NCBI GenBank assembly: GCA_022575985.1
Contig: JAKSXM010000007.1
Location: 18,788,501-18,852,500, forward strand
Origin: Anagrus nilaparvatae
Lineage: Eukaryota; Arthropoda; Insecta; Hymenoptera; Mymaridae
DNA length: 64,000 bases
Direction of reading: 5' to 3'
In this document: piece after piece, positions 1-12,600 of the stretch
How the letters are laid out: every line of letters starts with the position of its first letter
How positions within the stretch are numbered: the first letter of the stretch is position 1
The notes under the pieces: generated by a model
Databases searched by the model: none
Told to the model about the DNA's origin: nothing
What the model saw: only the letters and a program-made list of their open reading frames with translations
Program-made: the position numbers and the translations under genes

Positions 1-2110
1 AACATACAAATCAGTTATGAATTTTTAAAATTTACTTTGGACGATCTCTGAAACCTAATAAAATGGATTTAAAATAGATAGGTGACCATAATTTTACATT
101 AACATCAACATACTACATGAAAAACTCTTTTTAATTACTTTTTTTTTTAATCAAACTATATAAGCTGCATAGCTCAAAGTATTTACAATTTCCACTATGA
201 CTATAAGTAAATTATATAGAAATATAGGTCACATAATGTAAAATAGACACATTGCGATATCTCTTAATTAACATTATACCTCTTCTTTATTACTCTGCCC
301 AGTTTATTAAATTAAATTCTGATAACATTCCAATTAACACCTGTACTCTACAGGTGTAAATTGGAAATCTTGTACTCGACATTTCTCAATCTCCCCTATT
401 TTAATTTTACGTAAATATAAATTACAAAAAAAAACACACTCACTTATAAATAATATTACGCTTGAATAAACAAGATATTTTATATATACTAAAGTTATAT
501 ATGTATTATTATCAATTTTATATCTTCTTTTTAATTTGCGAAACTAATCGATAAGAATATTGGGAACATTTTAACTTTATGTGTATTTTAAAAAAAAAGA
601 TAATAATCTAAGAATTTGTCGTAAATGTTATATTAATATATTTACGATCTTTTATATACAATTTTAAACAAAATTTGTAATTTTCCTAAATGACTTCTTG
701 AATTTTTTTTATGAGGCTTTGAAATTTATATTAGTATTTATTATTTTTTTTAAGCTTAATATTATCTTTATGGATACTACAAATATTCGTATTATTTACG
801 TTACAGATACGTTTCATATTTTATTAAAGTCACGTGAAATATATTTGTAATTTATTGTTCATCATGCATGTAACAGAAAATAATAAATTTTTTTTTTAAT
901 TATTTGTAAACAATGGTAATAGGGTTGTTGCTCGAAAAAAATTTTCATAGCTAATTAAAAAAAACGTTTAAACGCTCTTGTTAGTCAAAAAAAAAAATGC
1001 TCCAGATCGTAGTTTCCTGGAAATTTACCTGCGATCTTGAGTATTCCTTATACTTTTATGGCCTAGGACAAAAATATGCAATTGAATTTCTATTTGATTA
1101 GTTTTTTAGCTGACATTAAAATATTAAACACGTATTTTTTTATTTTTAATTTTAAACATTATTTAATCGGAAAAATAATGCATTTAATTTTGTATTTATA
1201 AGTGAAGTCATAGTAAAAAGGAGTTGGATTAATAAAAAATTAGTAGCAGCCGGATTTTTTTTTAACCATTGCAAATGTCTTGAAGCGTAAAGAAAATTTA
1301 AAAAAAATTATCTTTACTTATTTAAAATACTAGCATTGTGGCATAGTGGGACTTGGAAAAAATGGGTGACTATACCTAGTCCAAAACTGTAAGCTTTTGA
1401 TTCTCCATAAAAAATTGAATTTGATTAAATTGAAAACAAGAGAAAATGTATACACATATGTATATAAAAAATCAAATATATTTGATTAACAATTATTTAT
1501 TTATTATAGGACGAGGATGCAAAATAATTAATTGCAGCGTATTTACATGATAAAATGGTTCACAGAAAACTAAAATACATCATACATAATTTTTGAAGCA
1601 ATTTGAATTAGTAATTATTAAAAAAAAGTATAAAAATATTTTTTACCGTTTATCGCAAACAAGTTAAGTATAATTATAACTTAATTGAGAAACATTTTTT
1701 TCGTTATAATTTTAATTTTTTAATTTGAATGATTTTCAAATATTAATTGTATAATTTGTTCTAAAAAAGTATCCACCAAAGGCCTTTTCAGATATAGTTT
1801 CAAAAAAATTTGAAAGAAAAATAAAGGATTGCTCAAATTTCTAGTAAATTACGAACTAAGGAAAAATAATGAATGGTAAACTGCGACTTTGGACATTCAT
1901 TGTTTATAGCTAAGGGTCCTACGTACCAATTTTTCTTTACCAGTAGGAAATGCGTGCCTTTGATCATTCAAAAGAAAGTTTTCCTTTACTCATCTTCCAA
2001 AATTTATGTCACTATTTTTAACTTAAAGTTTCGCGCAATAAACAGAGTGAACAGACATTAGACATTTTTTACCTGCAAGTTGTGATTAAAAATTATTATT
2101 AAATTTAGTA
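1..2110. other. AT-rich intergenic DNA, no gene seen
   Basis: No open frame with recognisable coding character is seen; only A/T runs and short palindromes. Positions 330-364 form a near-perfect hairpin with 16-base arms, a 3-base loop and one mismatch. Around 1840-1960 a stretch resembles the region near 5340-5440 (shared motif GGTAAACTGCGA), so it is probably a decayed copy of a dispersed repeat. Confidence 0.6.
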
Positions 2111-2114
2111 TATA

Positions 2115-3418
2115 TGTCGCAGGCGTTTTGTTATTTTCCGTCACTTTGTAAATAGCCTAGGCGATTTATGAAGTGACGAGGCCGGATTAGGCACTTTGTA
2201 TTTTAAAATAAAAATATAATTTTTAAATAAAAATTACCATAAAAATAACGAAAGTACTAGTCATTTTGTAGCGAGTGAAAAAGATTATTTTAAGAGGATT
2301 AAAAAAATATAAAAGTACTAGTCGTTTTAGAGTTTTGAAAATTTATCATTTTATGCCTCTATCAATCTCATATTTGTTTATTTACGTTTATTGAAAATTT
2401 AAAATAGCCTAGTCACTTTCTAATTTCTTTGTTCGCAATTAAAACTTGTTTAATAATTTTAGAAATCTGTTTGCATTTGCTGTCATGTAGAAACCACAGA
2501 TGCTCTAAACTGTAAAAAATGCAATAGTCCTATTCACACGAATTGCAGTAAAACAATTATTGAAAAAAATATTAGCAATATATTTTGTTTATTTTGTTCA
2601 AATGAAATAACTATTACAAATGAACAAAATGAAGCTTACAATGGTATGAAAAGAGCAGCTGAAGACATGCTACAAAACAGTAATAAAAAATTTTTTCCAA
2701 TTAATATTGGGCAAACGGTTTTAGTAGGTGTACCTAAGGTTAACCGCGGACCTTTAGATGCCCATAATAGTCTAGGCAAAGTCGTAGATTTTCGGAATGA
2801 ACTTTATCAAATTTCAACTACCGTTGGTACCTTAAATAATTGGTACCTGCGGAATGAATTACAGCCAACAGAAATCGAAATAAATGAGCCTCTTCAAAAA
2901 GAAGGTATTTCTTTGCGAGAAGCAGCTGCTAAAATTTCTATTTTTGGTGGCCAGGGTGTTAGCAAATGCAATTGCGCAGCATTAAAAAATAAGTGTAAAA
3001 CCTTAAAATGTTCATGTTTTAAAAACAAACTTTTATGTAATTTACGATGCCATGGTAAATCAACATGCGCAAATAAAACATAGTTAACTTTCTTATTAAA
3101 ATACAAAAATACGTTTGAAAAATATTGCTAATAATTTTTTAATATTATTTATATTTATATTATGAGATTGAATGAGTCATTAAATGATAAATTTTCAAAA
3201 CTCTAAAACGACTAGTACTTTTATATTTTTTTAATCCTCTTAAAATAATCCTTTTCACTCGCTACAAAATGACTAGTACTTTCGTTATTTTTATGGTAAT
3301 TTTTATTTAAAAATTATATTTTTATTTTAAAATACAAAGTGCCTAATCCGGCCTCGTCACTTCATAAATCGCCTAGGCTATTTACAAAGTGACGGAAAAC
3401 AACAAAACGCCTGCGACA
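2115..3418 (+). mobile_element. DNA transposon with long terminal inverted repeats, Ginger-like
   Basis: Seen: the two ends are inverted copies of each other over about 250 bp (2115 to ~2372 and ~3162 to 3418) with few mismatches. The termini read TGTCGCAGGCG and its complement. The element is bordered on both sides by the 4-base duplication TATA (2111-2114 and 3419-3422). Family knowledge, from memory: Ginger DNA transposons start TGTNR, make 4-bp target duplications and can carry long inverted repeats; their integrase resembles that of Gypsy elements. The interior holds only the end of such a protein (2463-3083), so this copy is non-autonomous. The class assignment is inference; the element structure itself is clear. 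Confidence 0.8.
2463..3083 (+). CDS. C-terminal part of a transposon integrase-type protein (truncated)
   Basis: The frame is open from a plausible splice acceptor (TTTTAG, ending 2462) to the TAG at 3083. The first ATG is at 2646, but codons upstream are clearly coding: they give a CxxC-type cysteine cluster (CICC, CKKC, HTNC, CLFC) like the zinc-binding segment that follows the integrase in KRBA2-like and other transposon-derived proteins. From 2646 the 145 residues contain the family hallmark NRGPLDAHNSLGKV near residues 33-46, then a YLRNEL motif. The end is a cysteine-rich tail (CNC, CKTLKCSC, CNLRCH) at about residues 107-136. No DDE catalytic core is present in the element, so the protein could not transpose DNA. 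It may still be expressed as a short zinc-binding protein. It sits entirely inside the inverted-repeat element. Family assignment is from memory of motif patterns. Confidence 0.65.
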   Translation, partial: KSVCICCHVETTDALNCKKCNSPIHTNCSKTIIEKNISNIFCLFCSNEITITNEQNEAYNGMKRAAEDMLQNSNKKFFPINIGQTVLVGVPKVNRGPLDAHNSLGKVVDFRNELYQISTTVGTLNNWYLRNELQPTEIEINEPLQKEGISLREAAAKISIFGGQGVSKCNCAALKNKCKTLKCSCFKNKLLCNLRCHGKSTCANKT

Positions 3419-3422
3419 TATA

Positions 3423-5300
3423 CACTGAAAAAACAATCATTTTGCTTTAAAAGGAAAATATTCTTGATTTTGGCACCAAAAGTAGGTATTTTATATTTGC
3501 CTACAAAATCTTTTTGAAACTGGTCCTTTTGTCGCAAAAAAATATTTTCTCATTCAAGTTGAAAAATAGATTTTAATTCAAGTGTACTTTGATTACTCTA
3601 TATTTATAGTATAAAAATGCAATTTAATTCTCTTGGGAGAAATTTTTTTTCTTATTTAATTGTTTTTTTCGTGCCTTTATAGGTTTAAATTAAAAACACA
3701 AATGCCACAATAAGTTTTAAATGACCAAAATTGCGAAGAAATGAATTTTCTTCAAAGAAAAAATTAAAAATTAAAAATTATTTTATCTTTGCCTAAAATA
3801 ACCTGATAAAAGAACTCTATTTTGAAGCAAAACCCCAAATATGGAGTAATTTTCCGATTGTATAGACACCATCGAAGATTGAATTATTAATTCATAAAAC
3901 CAATATTTAATTAGTAAACTCAACTTACTGACTAACATTAAAATACCGATAAATTAACTTTCACATCAATTTTTTTATCTTAAAAAAATGAAAACAAATA
4001 AAACCAAAAAAAAAAAATATTTTTCTTAAATATTATTTAAAATAAAATTCTCATGTTATAATATGCTATCATCTATAGCATTATACATATATTTTAGCCT
4101 AAGGGTTTGAAAAAAAAATCACATCAATGGCGGATTTTATATACTTATATAACCACCCTTTTTTTTGCTACCCACGCTTTGTTCCACCCATTCAACGTCC
4201 ACCGTCATCCAAAATAATAAAAAAACATTTAATTTTATTATTTTTGGTTTTTTTTTTTTTTAAATATCTTTACTACAGTTTAACTCCTTCTTCCTTTAAC
4301 GTTATTATTATAATAATAATTATTTATTATTATTATTATTTTGTTCTCATGTATGTAATAAAAATTTGCAAAGAACATATTTTTTGTTATATATATCTTT
4401 TGAATCATTGTCATTACCTTAACGTTGCCGACTCTCTGTCGTATCTTCGGTTTCCTTTTGTCACGCTTCTTTCATAGATATATTTTATTCTGCATACATC
4501 ATAATTTTTTTTTTTTTATCTTATTTTAATTCTCATTTTTTTTACACGTGTGCAAAAATTAAAAAACATTCCTTTTTTTTTTTAAATGTTAACTTTGTCA
4601 ATGTTAAATTTTTTTTTTTGCATTTTAAATTATACTATTATTAAAAATTGTAAATTTTCTTATTGTTTTAAGATTTTAATGTACTGTACAATTTTTTACC
4701 GTTATGATAATATTATGTTGTTCTTGTATGTGTGTGTGTGAATAGAATTAATAATATATAATTATTTAAAAAAATTTTTCAGTGACATTTAATCTTAGAT
4801 AAACATTATTTATTAATTAATAAATTTTGTTCAGAAAGTTGCTTATATTAAAATTTTAATTAGATGCAATTTTTAAAATTTAATTATTACGTAAATTTTG
4901 TAAAATTACTTAGGTTTTTAATTTTTGGTTTATTGGCATTAGGCAAAAAATAATTTTATCCAATTTTTTTTTGATTCCTTAGATTGTATGAAGAGTAAAA
5001 TAACTTTTAAGGAATCAGCTCTGGGAATCAGTTATGGTTTACTATATTAGTAAAAATTTTTTGCTTAGAAAATCATTTTTGCACATCAGAGTAATGATGC
5101 CTGACGATATAATCATTTTCCACTCACAACTTAAATAGATAGAAAATTGGGTAAAATTTAGTTACACTTTTAGAATTTAATTGCAGAGTTTAAAATGATA
5201 ATAACTCTAAATGAGTATATAGTTAAAAATTTTTTTAAAGAAGCTATAAAATTTTCGACTATCTTTTGTTTTAATACCTATTACTAACAATAGTATATTT
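3423..5300. other. AT-rich intergenic DNA with microsatellite
   Basis: Immediately right of the transposon is a CACTGAAAAAA motif that also occurs at 53692, where it follows a repeat end, so another decayed element may start here. Around 4300-4340 is a TAT/ATA-type microsatellite, and a short TG run lies at 4728-4740. The open frame at 4127-4477 is poly-T and microsatellite driven. No gene is seen. Confidence 0.5.
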
Positions 5301-5307
5301 TTACCCA

Positions 5308-5389
5308 TGGCCACAAAAGTAAAGAATGGCCCAAATCGCACGTAAATTACTGGTAAACTGCGATTTGGGGCATCCTTTTTTTGTGGCCA
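5308..5389. repeat. Foldback repeat, ~32-bp arms
   Basis: The left arm 5308-5340 and right arm 5359-5389 are imperfect inverted copies (TGGCCACAAAAG...CCAAATCGCA against TGCGATTTGGGG...TGGCCA). The loop contains AAATTACTGGTAAACT, which also occurs in altered form at the right end of the 27423-27952 element (AAATTACTGGTGAACT) and near 1850-1880. This looks like a small mobile foldback element or its remnant. The overlapping minus-strand open frames show no family features. Confidence 0.5.
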
Positions 5390-6230
5390 AGGACCAAACA
5401 TAATTTTTCTTGCTCAGCGTCAAGAAAATGCGTTTTTTCGAATAGCGCAGCGGCCAGAAAACACGCACTTTCTGGACACTAACAAGAAAATTAACATTTC
5501 TAGTCCAAAACTTAATATAAAATGTGAATAATTTATTCTATACATTAAGATAACAATTTTGACTATTTCACTTCTGGCTGAATATATAAAATCTTGGGCT
5601 ATCAACTAATGAGCAAATTAATTCAAAAACCTGCTTCAGAGATTACAGTCCAAGAACTATTTGCACCTCCAAGTTGCTAATTTATTGAATTTAACTAATC
5701 CTATAGTTGGCTACTGACTTTAAACTCCAGGCGTCAATCTGCAATTGAACCCCAATTTTATGAATTAAATTTTTTCACAATTTTTGCTTTTATCTGATAT
5801 CATAAAAATAAAAAATTAACCCAATAAAAAAAAGCAATAATTTTATTAAAATTTTTTTGCGTGAGAACTCATACAAATACATTAAAATTAATGTAGATTA
5901 TTAAATATAAAACAAAAAGCAAAGTCAAAGAAGAAAAGAAGTTCATTCTATAAAATTGTTCTTTCGTGATTATACTGATCAAAAAATATTTATTTTTTTT
6001 ATTACATTACATTCATACTGTATTATATCTGCATGGGAAATCCCTTTGGGAAAAATAATTGGGGATGAAGAAGCTCTCTTCTTCTTCTAAAAAAAAAAAT
6101 TTATAACTAAGATTGTATGCATGCTTATACATACGTAATAATAAATTAAAAAAAAAAAGGAAAAAGCAAAATGGCGAAAATCATTGACACAATATAAATG
6201 CATGTAATGTACAAGTAATATACATTTATA
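5390..6230. other. AT-rich non-coding DNA
   Basis: No gene or repeat with clear boundaries. Near 6034-6060 is a less AT-biased segment (GGGAAATCCCTTTGGGAA) that may belong to the regulatory region upstream of the drumstick-like gene. Confidence 0.4.
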
Positions 6231-6860
6231 GTATAAGGCGTGTCTTAATCGACTTTCAGCCAATTGGAATACTCGGTAGCTAAGATAGTAGGCGGAGTCC
6301 TAAGTGGGGATAAGAATGTTAGTGACTACTGTGCATTTCCCACGTGGCCTGGGAACCCTCACGGCACTTTCTTATAGCTTATAATCTTTAAACTTTTTTT
6401 TTTCTTCTTCTTCATCTTCTTCTTCAACTTTTTCTTCGTCTTCTTCGTTCCTTTAAAACTTATTGCGGTACATAAATACACATATACGTGCGTGTATATA
6501 TTTGCAATTCATACATAAATAGATGCATAAAAACGGTAAAAGAAAGAGAGCAAGTAAGAGAGATAAAAAATGTTAAAAAATTTTTTAAAAGAATATAAAA
6601 AAAAAGGCTGAAAGACAGAGAAAGATGGTCAGGAAAGGCGGAGTGTAATGTACCCCCACTAAATATTTCGAGGAGAGTAAACCATCGGGAGCAGGAAAAA
6701 TCAGCAGCAGAGAGGAGCCGCTTTGGGTCGCTATTCGTTCGTGTATACGACCTCCTCCGGATAAAGAGAGCTACCGCGGCAGGAGCGGTTATATCCCATC
6801 CAGCAGTAAGTAAACTCTCAAAAGCCAAAAGCAATGAGCTCATGAGTTTTTTAGTAGTAT
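6231..6860. promoter_or_regulatory. GC-richer non-coding blocks upstream of the drumstick-like gene
   Basis: Two blocks (about 6233-6372 and 6600-6800) are clearly richer in G+C and in non-repetitive words than the AT-rich surroundings. They lie about 3 kb upstream of the first drumstick-like coding exon. The first holds an 8-base match to the Suppressor of Hairless site consensus on the minus strand (6337-6344, CGTGGGAA) and an E-box CACGTG (6341-6346). The second includes an open minus-strand frame (6460-6864) without protein-family features. Inference: enhancer or upstream exon sequence. Compositional contrast is the only direct evidence. Confidence 0.4.
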
Positions 6861-6889
6861 ACACGTATATATTTATAATATTATAATTG

Positions 6890-7100
6890 TATTGTGTTGA
6901 AGAAAGAGAGAGGGAAATTAAAAAAAGAAAGAAGAAGAAGCGGCATTTTATATACTATAGGACTTCTTATGGTATATTTGGCTACCACACAGCAACAGAA
7001 GAAGGAAAGAAAGAAAGAAGAAGTAGGTAGTTGTAGTAGTTGGATTAGTAGTAGAAGAAGTAGTAGTAGTAGTATACTGGACTTTTCTCTTCTGTTCAGC
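6890..7100. repeat. Purine-rich low-complexity tract
   Basis: GAA/AAG-rich stretches and GTA-type triplets dominate. They keep a plus-strand frame (6894-7163) open with a low-complexity Lys/Arg/Ser translation that I regard as spurious. It could be transcribed leader sequence, but nothing in the sequence shows this. Confidence 0.5.
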
Positions 7101-7165
7101 AGTCTTAACTGTGCACTCGAACGATCAAGACCACAAATATTTAAATATACAAAAAAAATTTAATT

Positions 7166-8700
7166 ATTGAGTATTATTAAAAAAATATTTTTTTTTTAAT
7201 ATTCGCGAGTGTGTCTTTTTATTATTTGAAAAAGAAATAAAAGTTTTACAAGTGTCATTTTAATATTAAAGTATAGGTATGTCTAAATTTTATTAAAATG
7301 AAAATAAGTTAGTAAGTTAATTTTTTGCAATGAAAAAATGAACCACCATTTTTCAAAAGTTGCGAATTAAGTATAGCGTATAGCAGTTAAGCCCTTTTAT
7401 TATAACTTTTTTTTTTATCCAAGAGATTATATGGGGTGTGGCGGATAACCAGTAGCATTTCACGATGGGCGGTACACAGTAGCTACCAATGCCACTGCAT
7501 TTCTTGCATATTGGATAATAATGCATTTTGATTGTTAGTTTTTTTTTTTATCTTGGTTTTATTTTTTAGAGATTTTAATGGTGAAATTTTCTAAGTTTTA
7601 AGTGTTTATCAATTTTTTTAAACAGTCAGTTGTGTGTTAAGTGATTTTTTTAAATTTTAATTTCTGATATTTTACTGCGTATATCATGTTAGCAGTTATA
7701 TAAAATTTAGATTTACGCTGTTTAGAACAATTTTTTTCGTTATTTAATCAGTACATTTTGAGTATATCAGTACGATTCAAATTTTGTTGCTTTTGTCAAA
7801 AATGCGAAAATTGTGGTTTTAAAAATGTTAAACTCAATCAAATTATATAAAAAAAGTATTTATAAAAATTGGATTAGATGAATTTTGTCTAAAAATCAGC
7901 AATTTTATTGCAATTAAAAAATTTTGCTAAGTTTCGTATTCTTAGAGAGAAAGCTAAATCTGCTAAAATTGACGAAAAAAAGTTTTATGAAAAAATTGAT
8001 AATTTTACTCAAATTGCTAAGATTGAAAAAATTAGCTAAGTTCTATGTTGAAACTATTAAAATTTAAAAAAAAAACTTGTAATTCTGAAAATTTTGCCAA
8101 GTTTTATGATAATCCGAAAAATTTACTTAATTTGTATAAGGTGAAAAATTTTAGAAAAATTAAAGTATAGGAAAATTAAAAAAATGTTTTCAATTTTACC
8201 AAAATTTAAGTATCTTTTTTAGGCCTGTTTTTTGCGTTTTTACGAAAAACTGTGATTTTATAATTTTTACTAATTTTGTTGTAGGTTTAAAACGTTTAAG
8301 ATTAAAATATGCGAAAAAAGCTAAGTTTAAAATGTAAAAAGTCGAGCAAAAAGTTTTATGCCACTTTTTAAATCAAAAATATAAAATTTAAAAAAATTAC
8401 ATTTCCAAAGCTAAATACCAAAAAAAATCAAATAAAATCCTTAAAAATGCAGAAAACCAATTTTGAAGCGTAAAAAAATGAATGAAAAAAAAGTACTATC
8501 AAAAAAAAAATCTTGAATGAAAAAAAAATGGGTAAAAGGGATTGGTTATAGCGTGTAACACAGTAGTCCAATTACGTTTTATATATATTTTTTGCTTGCT
8601 TGAATGATATGGACGTCGGGCGTGTACATTTATGCTCACGAAAGCATACTTTGCAAACTATGTTAAAAAAAAAGTATATTATAAAAAGCGCAACCGAATT
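7166..8700. other. AT-rich DNA upstream of the drumstick-like gene
   Basis: Mostly A/T runs. Two less AT-biased segments, about 7430-7500 and 8570-8660, break the pattern and could be regulatory. No coding frame of note is seen. Confidence 0.4.
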
Positions 8701-8760
8701 ACGCCCCTCTATAAATGCACGAGACACGATGCACGCGCAACTCCAGTAGCCATAAATTTC
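8701..8760 (+). promoter_or_regulatory. Candidate core promoter of the drumstick-like gene
   Basis: TATAAA at 8710-8715 sits in a locally GC-richer stretch. A CCAGTA sequence about 32 bases downstream (near 8743) could act as an initiator. It is followed by a pyrimidine-rich stretch and then the leader of the gene, whose ATG is at 9624. A leader intron is possible: donor-like CAG|GTGATT near 8940 and acceptor-like TTTTGACAG ending about 9426. This is inference from spacing only. Confidence 0.3.
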
Positions 8761-9623
8761 TAGTATAACTTTCGATTCGTTTCACCTGGTTCGGTTTTTT
8801 TCCCTTCTTCTTCTTTTTCTTCTTTTTTTTTCATTCTTCAATTCTTTCTCTTTCTTTCTTATCCTTTTACTTCTACTATCACAAGTCTCAGGATATAACA
8901 ACCACGTAATTCAGGTATACAAGAAGAACGTTTTCCCAGGTGATTCGAAAATTACGAGAGCGAGAGCCCCTGCGGTGAATCTCATATAATGGATGGTTTT
9001 TTTTTATTATAATACCAGACCTTGTTACTTTTATTCTTTTATTATTCTTTTTTTTTTATTTATTTATTTTAGATATTTATTGAATTTTTATTTCATATTT
9101 TTTTTTAACGTGTTTTTTTATTGCTTATAGAAAACAATTTAAAAATCAATTATAATATTTTATTTTCATGAATCATAATTTTTATTTGATGGTCAAGATT
9201 AAAAAAAGATTCTTTTTTTTTGGAATTTAAAAATTCTTGTACGCAAAATAAAGTAAAGAAGCTGCTATTTAAAAATTAACATGAAAAAAAAATAGACAAA
9301 TGGCGCCTGTATTATTGATTTTTAATATGATTTAATATGCTAATTTTATACAAATTATAGCATGAATATTAAAAAATATATAAAAAAAAAAAAATTTCTA
9401 ATTTTATGATATATTTATTTTGACAGGTTTTTATACCATACATCAATATTATTTTTTGAAAAAAGTGTTGATCAATACTGAAAAAATAAAAAAAAATCAT
9501 CAGCTTGAAGAAAGAAAAATAAAAGTGTAAAACTTTCATCATCTGCATTTTTTGAAAAAAAGAATTTTATTTATTGTTTAAAAAAAGTGACGTCCTTAAA
9601 AGGCGTAAAAAAAATAATTCAAA

Positions 9624-12600
9624 ATGTTTGCGGTAATGGCAATGGAAACAGAAGGCCATGGAAGGGAGTTTGGCCGACGGCAAAAAATGAGAACAAAATG
9701 TACTGTTGATTTTGTATGCAAGTATTGCCAGAGAAGATTTACAAAATCATATAATCTTATGATACACGAACGTAGTCATATTATCGATGTCACGTTTACT
9801 TGCGAAATTTGCGGAAAGTCCTTCAAGCGTCAGGATAATTTAAAGCAACACAGGTATATTTTACTCTTTTTTTTTTTCTTATTTTATATTTAAATAATTT
9901 TTTTTTGGCTTTACTTGACTTGACTTCTTTATATTTCATTAATTATATTTTAACTTTCCTTGTTATATCGATTTTGATTAATTATCTTTTTTATTCAAGT
10001 AACGCGCAAAAAAAAATGATTTAATGCATTTATAATTAATTATATGAGTAAAAATATGAATTCGTGATTCTTTCTTGAATTTCAAAATTTTTTAGCGTAC
10101 TTTTGCTAACACGATTTTTTAGACTGTTGCAAAAGTGAGGCTCTTATATTCTTGAATCAAATGGTTTTGATTTTCTAAAATTATGTTTTGTTAAAAAATC
10201 TGACGAAATCCACATTTCTTAGACCTTTCTCTAATTATTGAGCCCAAATTTTAGAGTAACATATAATCACTCTATATCAAAGAACTGGTTAAAATAAAAT
10301 TTATCCAAATTATCTTTATAAAGAATAGCTTACTTATTATCACAATTTTTTGAGGAAAATTGAACAAATAAATATTGTCAGGTAACAGTGCCATATAACT
10401 TTCTTAGAAGCGATTGAACTTTAAAGTAAATTTATTTGAAAATTAATTATTTGTAAATTCATTTTAAAATAATTAGCCCATTCTATTTCAAGTTTTTTCT
10501 ATAATTCATAATCGATACGGCGCGGCGTCCTTATATAGCCTGTAGAAACCATTTCACTTGCAAGAAAAAATTTAAAATAAATTTCAAGAAAACCATTTAA
10601 TAAAATTGTTGAATAAAATTGTCCCCAAACCAGTTATATATAGAAAAATTTATTTAAAATTTACCTTTAAATCGTTACATTTTTTTAGGGCAGCAACCTG
10701 ACAGTACCTAAAAATTTGTATTAAAATTTTGATTATATCCTTTGCAATCGAAAAATGGGTATCGAATGCTGAATAAGCTTAAAACGTAACATAATTTCAC
10801 AAATAAAATGATCTGATTTAAAATCTTTTTTCTAAAAAGGACACCAAATTCATATTTTAATTCATATGTAATTTTATTTCTTTAAAATTTAAAAGGAAAA
10901 TACCATGTAACACGTAAAATAACTAATTAGTATGTTTATATAGGTATAATTATTATTATTATTCTAAGAAAAAAAACATAAAAACGGAAAAAAATTGACA
11001 TACATGAGAATAATGACAATAAAATATTTCTCTAAAGAAAAACCGGTTTCCTCCGATAATTTTCTTTCTAAAAAAGCCGAGAAAAAAGCTCATTTTTTTA
11101 GCTTCTCTTATTCATATATTTACACATCTTTAATTCTTCATTTTTTGGGTTAAATATATAAAAATAAAAATTAAAAAAAATTTTTTTTATTATCAACAAA
11201 CACGATAAAACTTTATTTTTTCGTAACCATGAAAAATTGAAATTATTCATATTAACAAAAAATTAATATAATTACAAAAAAATAAGCGATAAATTAATAT
11301 TTTTGTACTAAACATACTTTTTTTTAAATAATAAAAAAAAAAAATAAAATTATCATTTACCTAAATTATTTTTTTTATGTTCTATACACGTGTAATAATT
11401 AACGAAATATTAAAAAAAAATTCATAAATTCGTTACGGTTTAAATAAAAAATTGTCTTGAATTTAATATCCATAAATTTTATCTTTGTTGAAATAATTAA
11501 AATAAATAAATTAATGAATAAAATATGACGTGGTTTTTATTGAACGCATGGACATATTTCTTAATTTTTTATTGCGTTTTTGGGTTACAATTTTTTTAGC
11601 TTTTTTACAGTCAGGGCACTCTGCTTGAAATTTGCGTGAATCGATTAAAAATTGAAACAAAATTAAAACAAAAATTTAATCAAAATTCACCCAGTAAAAA
11701 AACAATTATTTGCTGCTTTTTTATAATGAATTAATCTTTGAATAAAATGTCATTTATTATTTTAGGACTCCTTTAAAGATAGCTTAAATTTTTCAATAAT
11801 ATAAACTCAAACTTTAAAAAATTTGGAAGAAAATTAATTTATTCAAAATTTTCAGAAGCTCAAAATCGACTTCAAATAATATTGCCACTGTTAAGATTCT
11901 CTGCTTGAATTTTGCTTGAATTTACGAATTCTCGGAATTTAGAATTATTAATAGAAATTGATTAAAAATTCTAGCAAAAACTCAAATGAAGCAATCTGAG
12001 TGTGTGAATGTCCTTAAATTCTCGTTCAAAATTGACAATATTATAAAGCAAAATCTATATAAAAAATAGAGTCTTAGATTTGACTCGACTTTGCCACAGG
12101 TAATTTACATGCAATTCGGGCTATTATTTAGTTTTCTAGACCCGAGCTGTAAATTTACTATTAAAATTGCAAAAACTCAACAAAATTAAGACCCATGTCC
12201 ATAAAATAACGCATAATTCAAATAATCAATAATTAATAAATAAAAAAATGATGAAAAATAAATAAAATAAATTTTCTGAGAATACGATGAGCATAAAAAT
12301 AATATTCGATAATATTATAATAATAAGATATTTATTTATAAATAATTATATTTTTCAATGACATTATTATTTACCACATTTACGCGTCATCTCTTTTATT
12401 ATATGTGCACTTGCACTATTATAATATATATAATCTTTATGTAATTAACATTCATTTTATATTAATAATAAAATAATATATTACTATTGTCATCTTTAGT
12501 GATAATAATAATTACTAAAAATTATTATTTACTTTTAAGGTCATAACTTTTAAGTTTTTAATTATTACACGGTTTTAATGGTATAATTGTTTTAAAATTT

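Noticed and set aside
1873..2061. 62-codon open frame
   Set aside because: It overlaps a decayed dispersed repeat shared with 5340-5440, and the translation shows no domain.
4127..4477. 116-codon open frame
   Set aside because: Translation is driven by poly-T and TAT microsatellites (Phe, Ile and Tyr runs).
6460..7163. Two open frames upstream of the drumstick-like gene
   Set aside because: The minus frame has no family motif or splice support, and the plus frame is a low-complexity Lys/Arg/Ser translation of purine-rich DNA. The GC-richer DNA is better kept as possible regulatory sequence.
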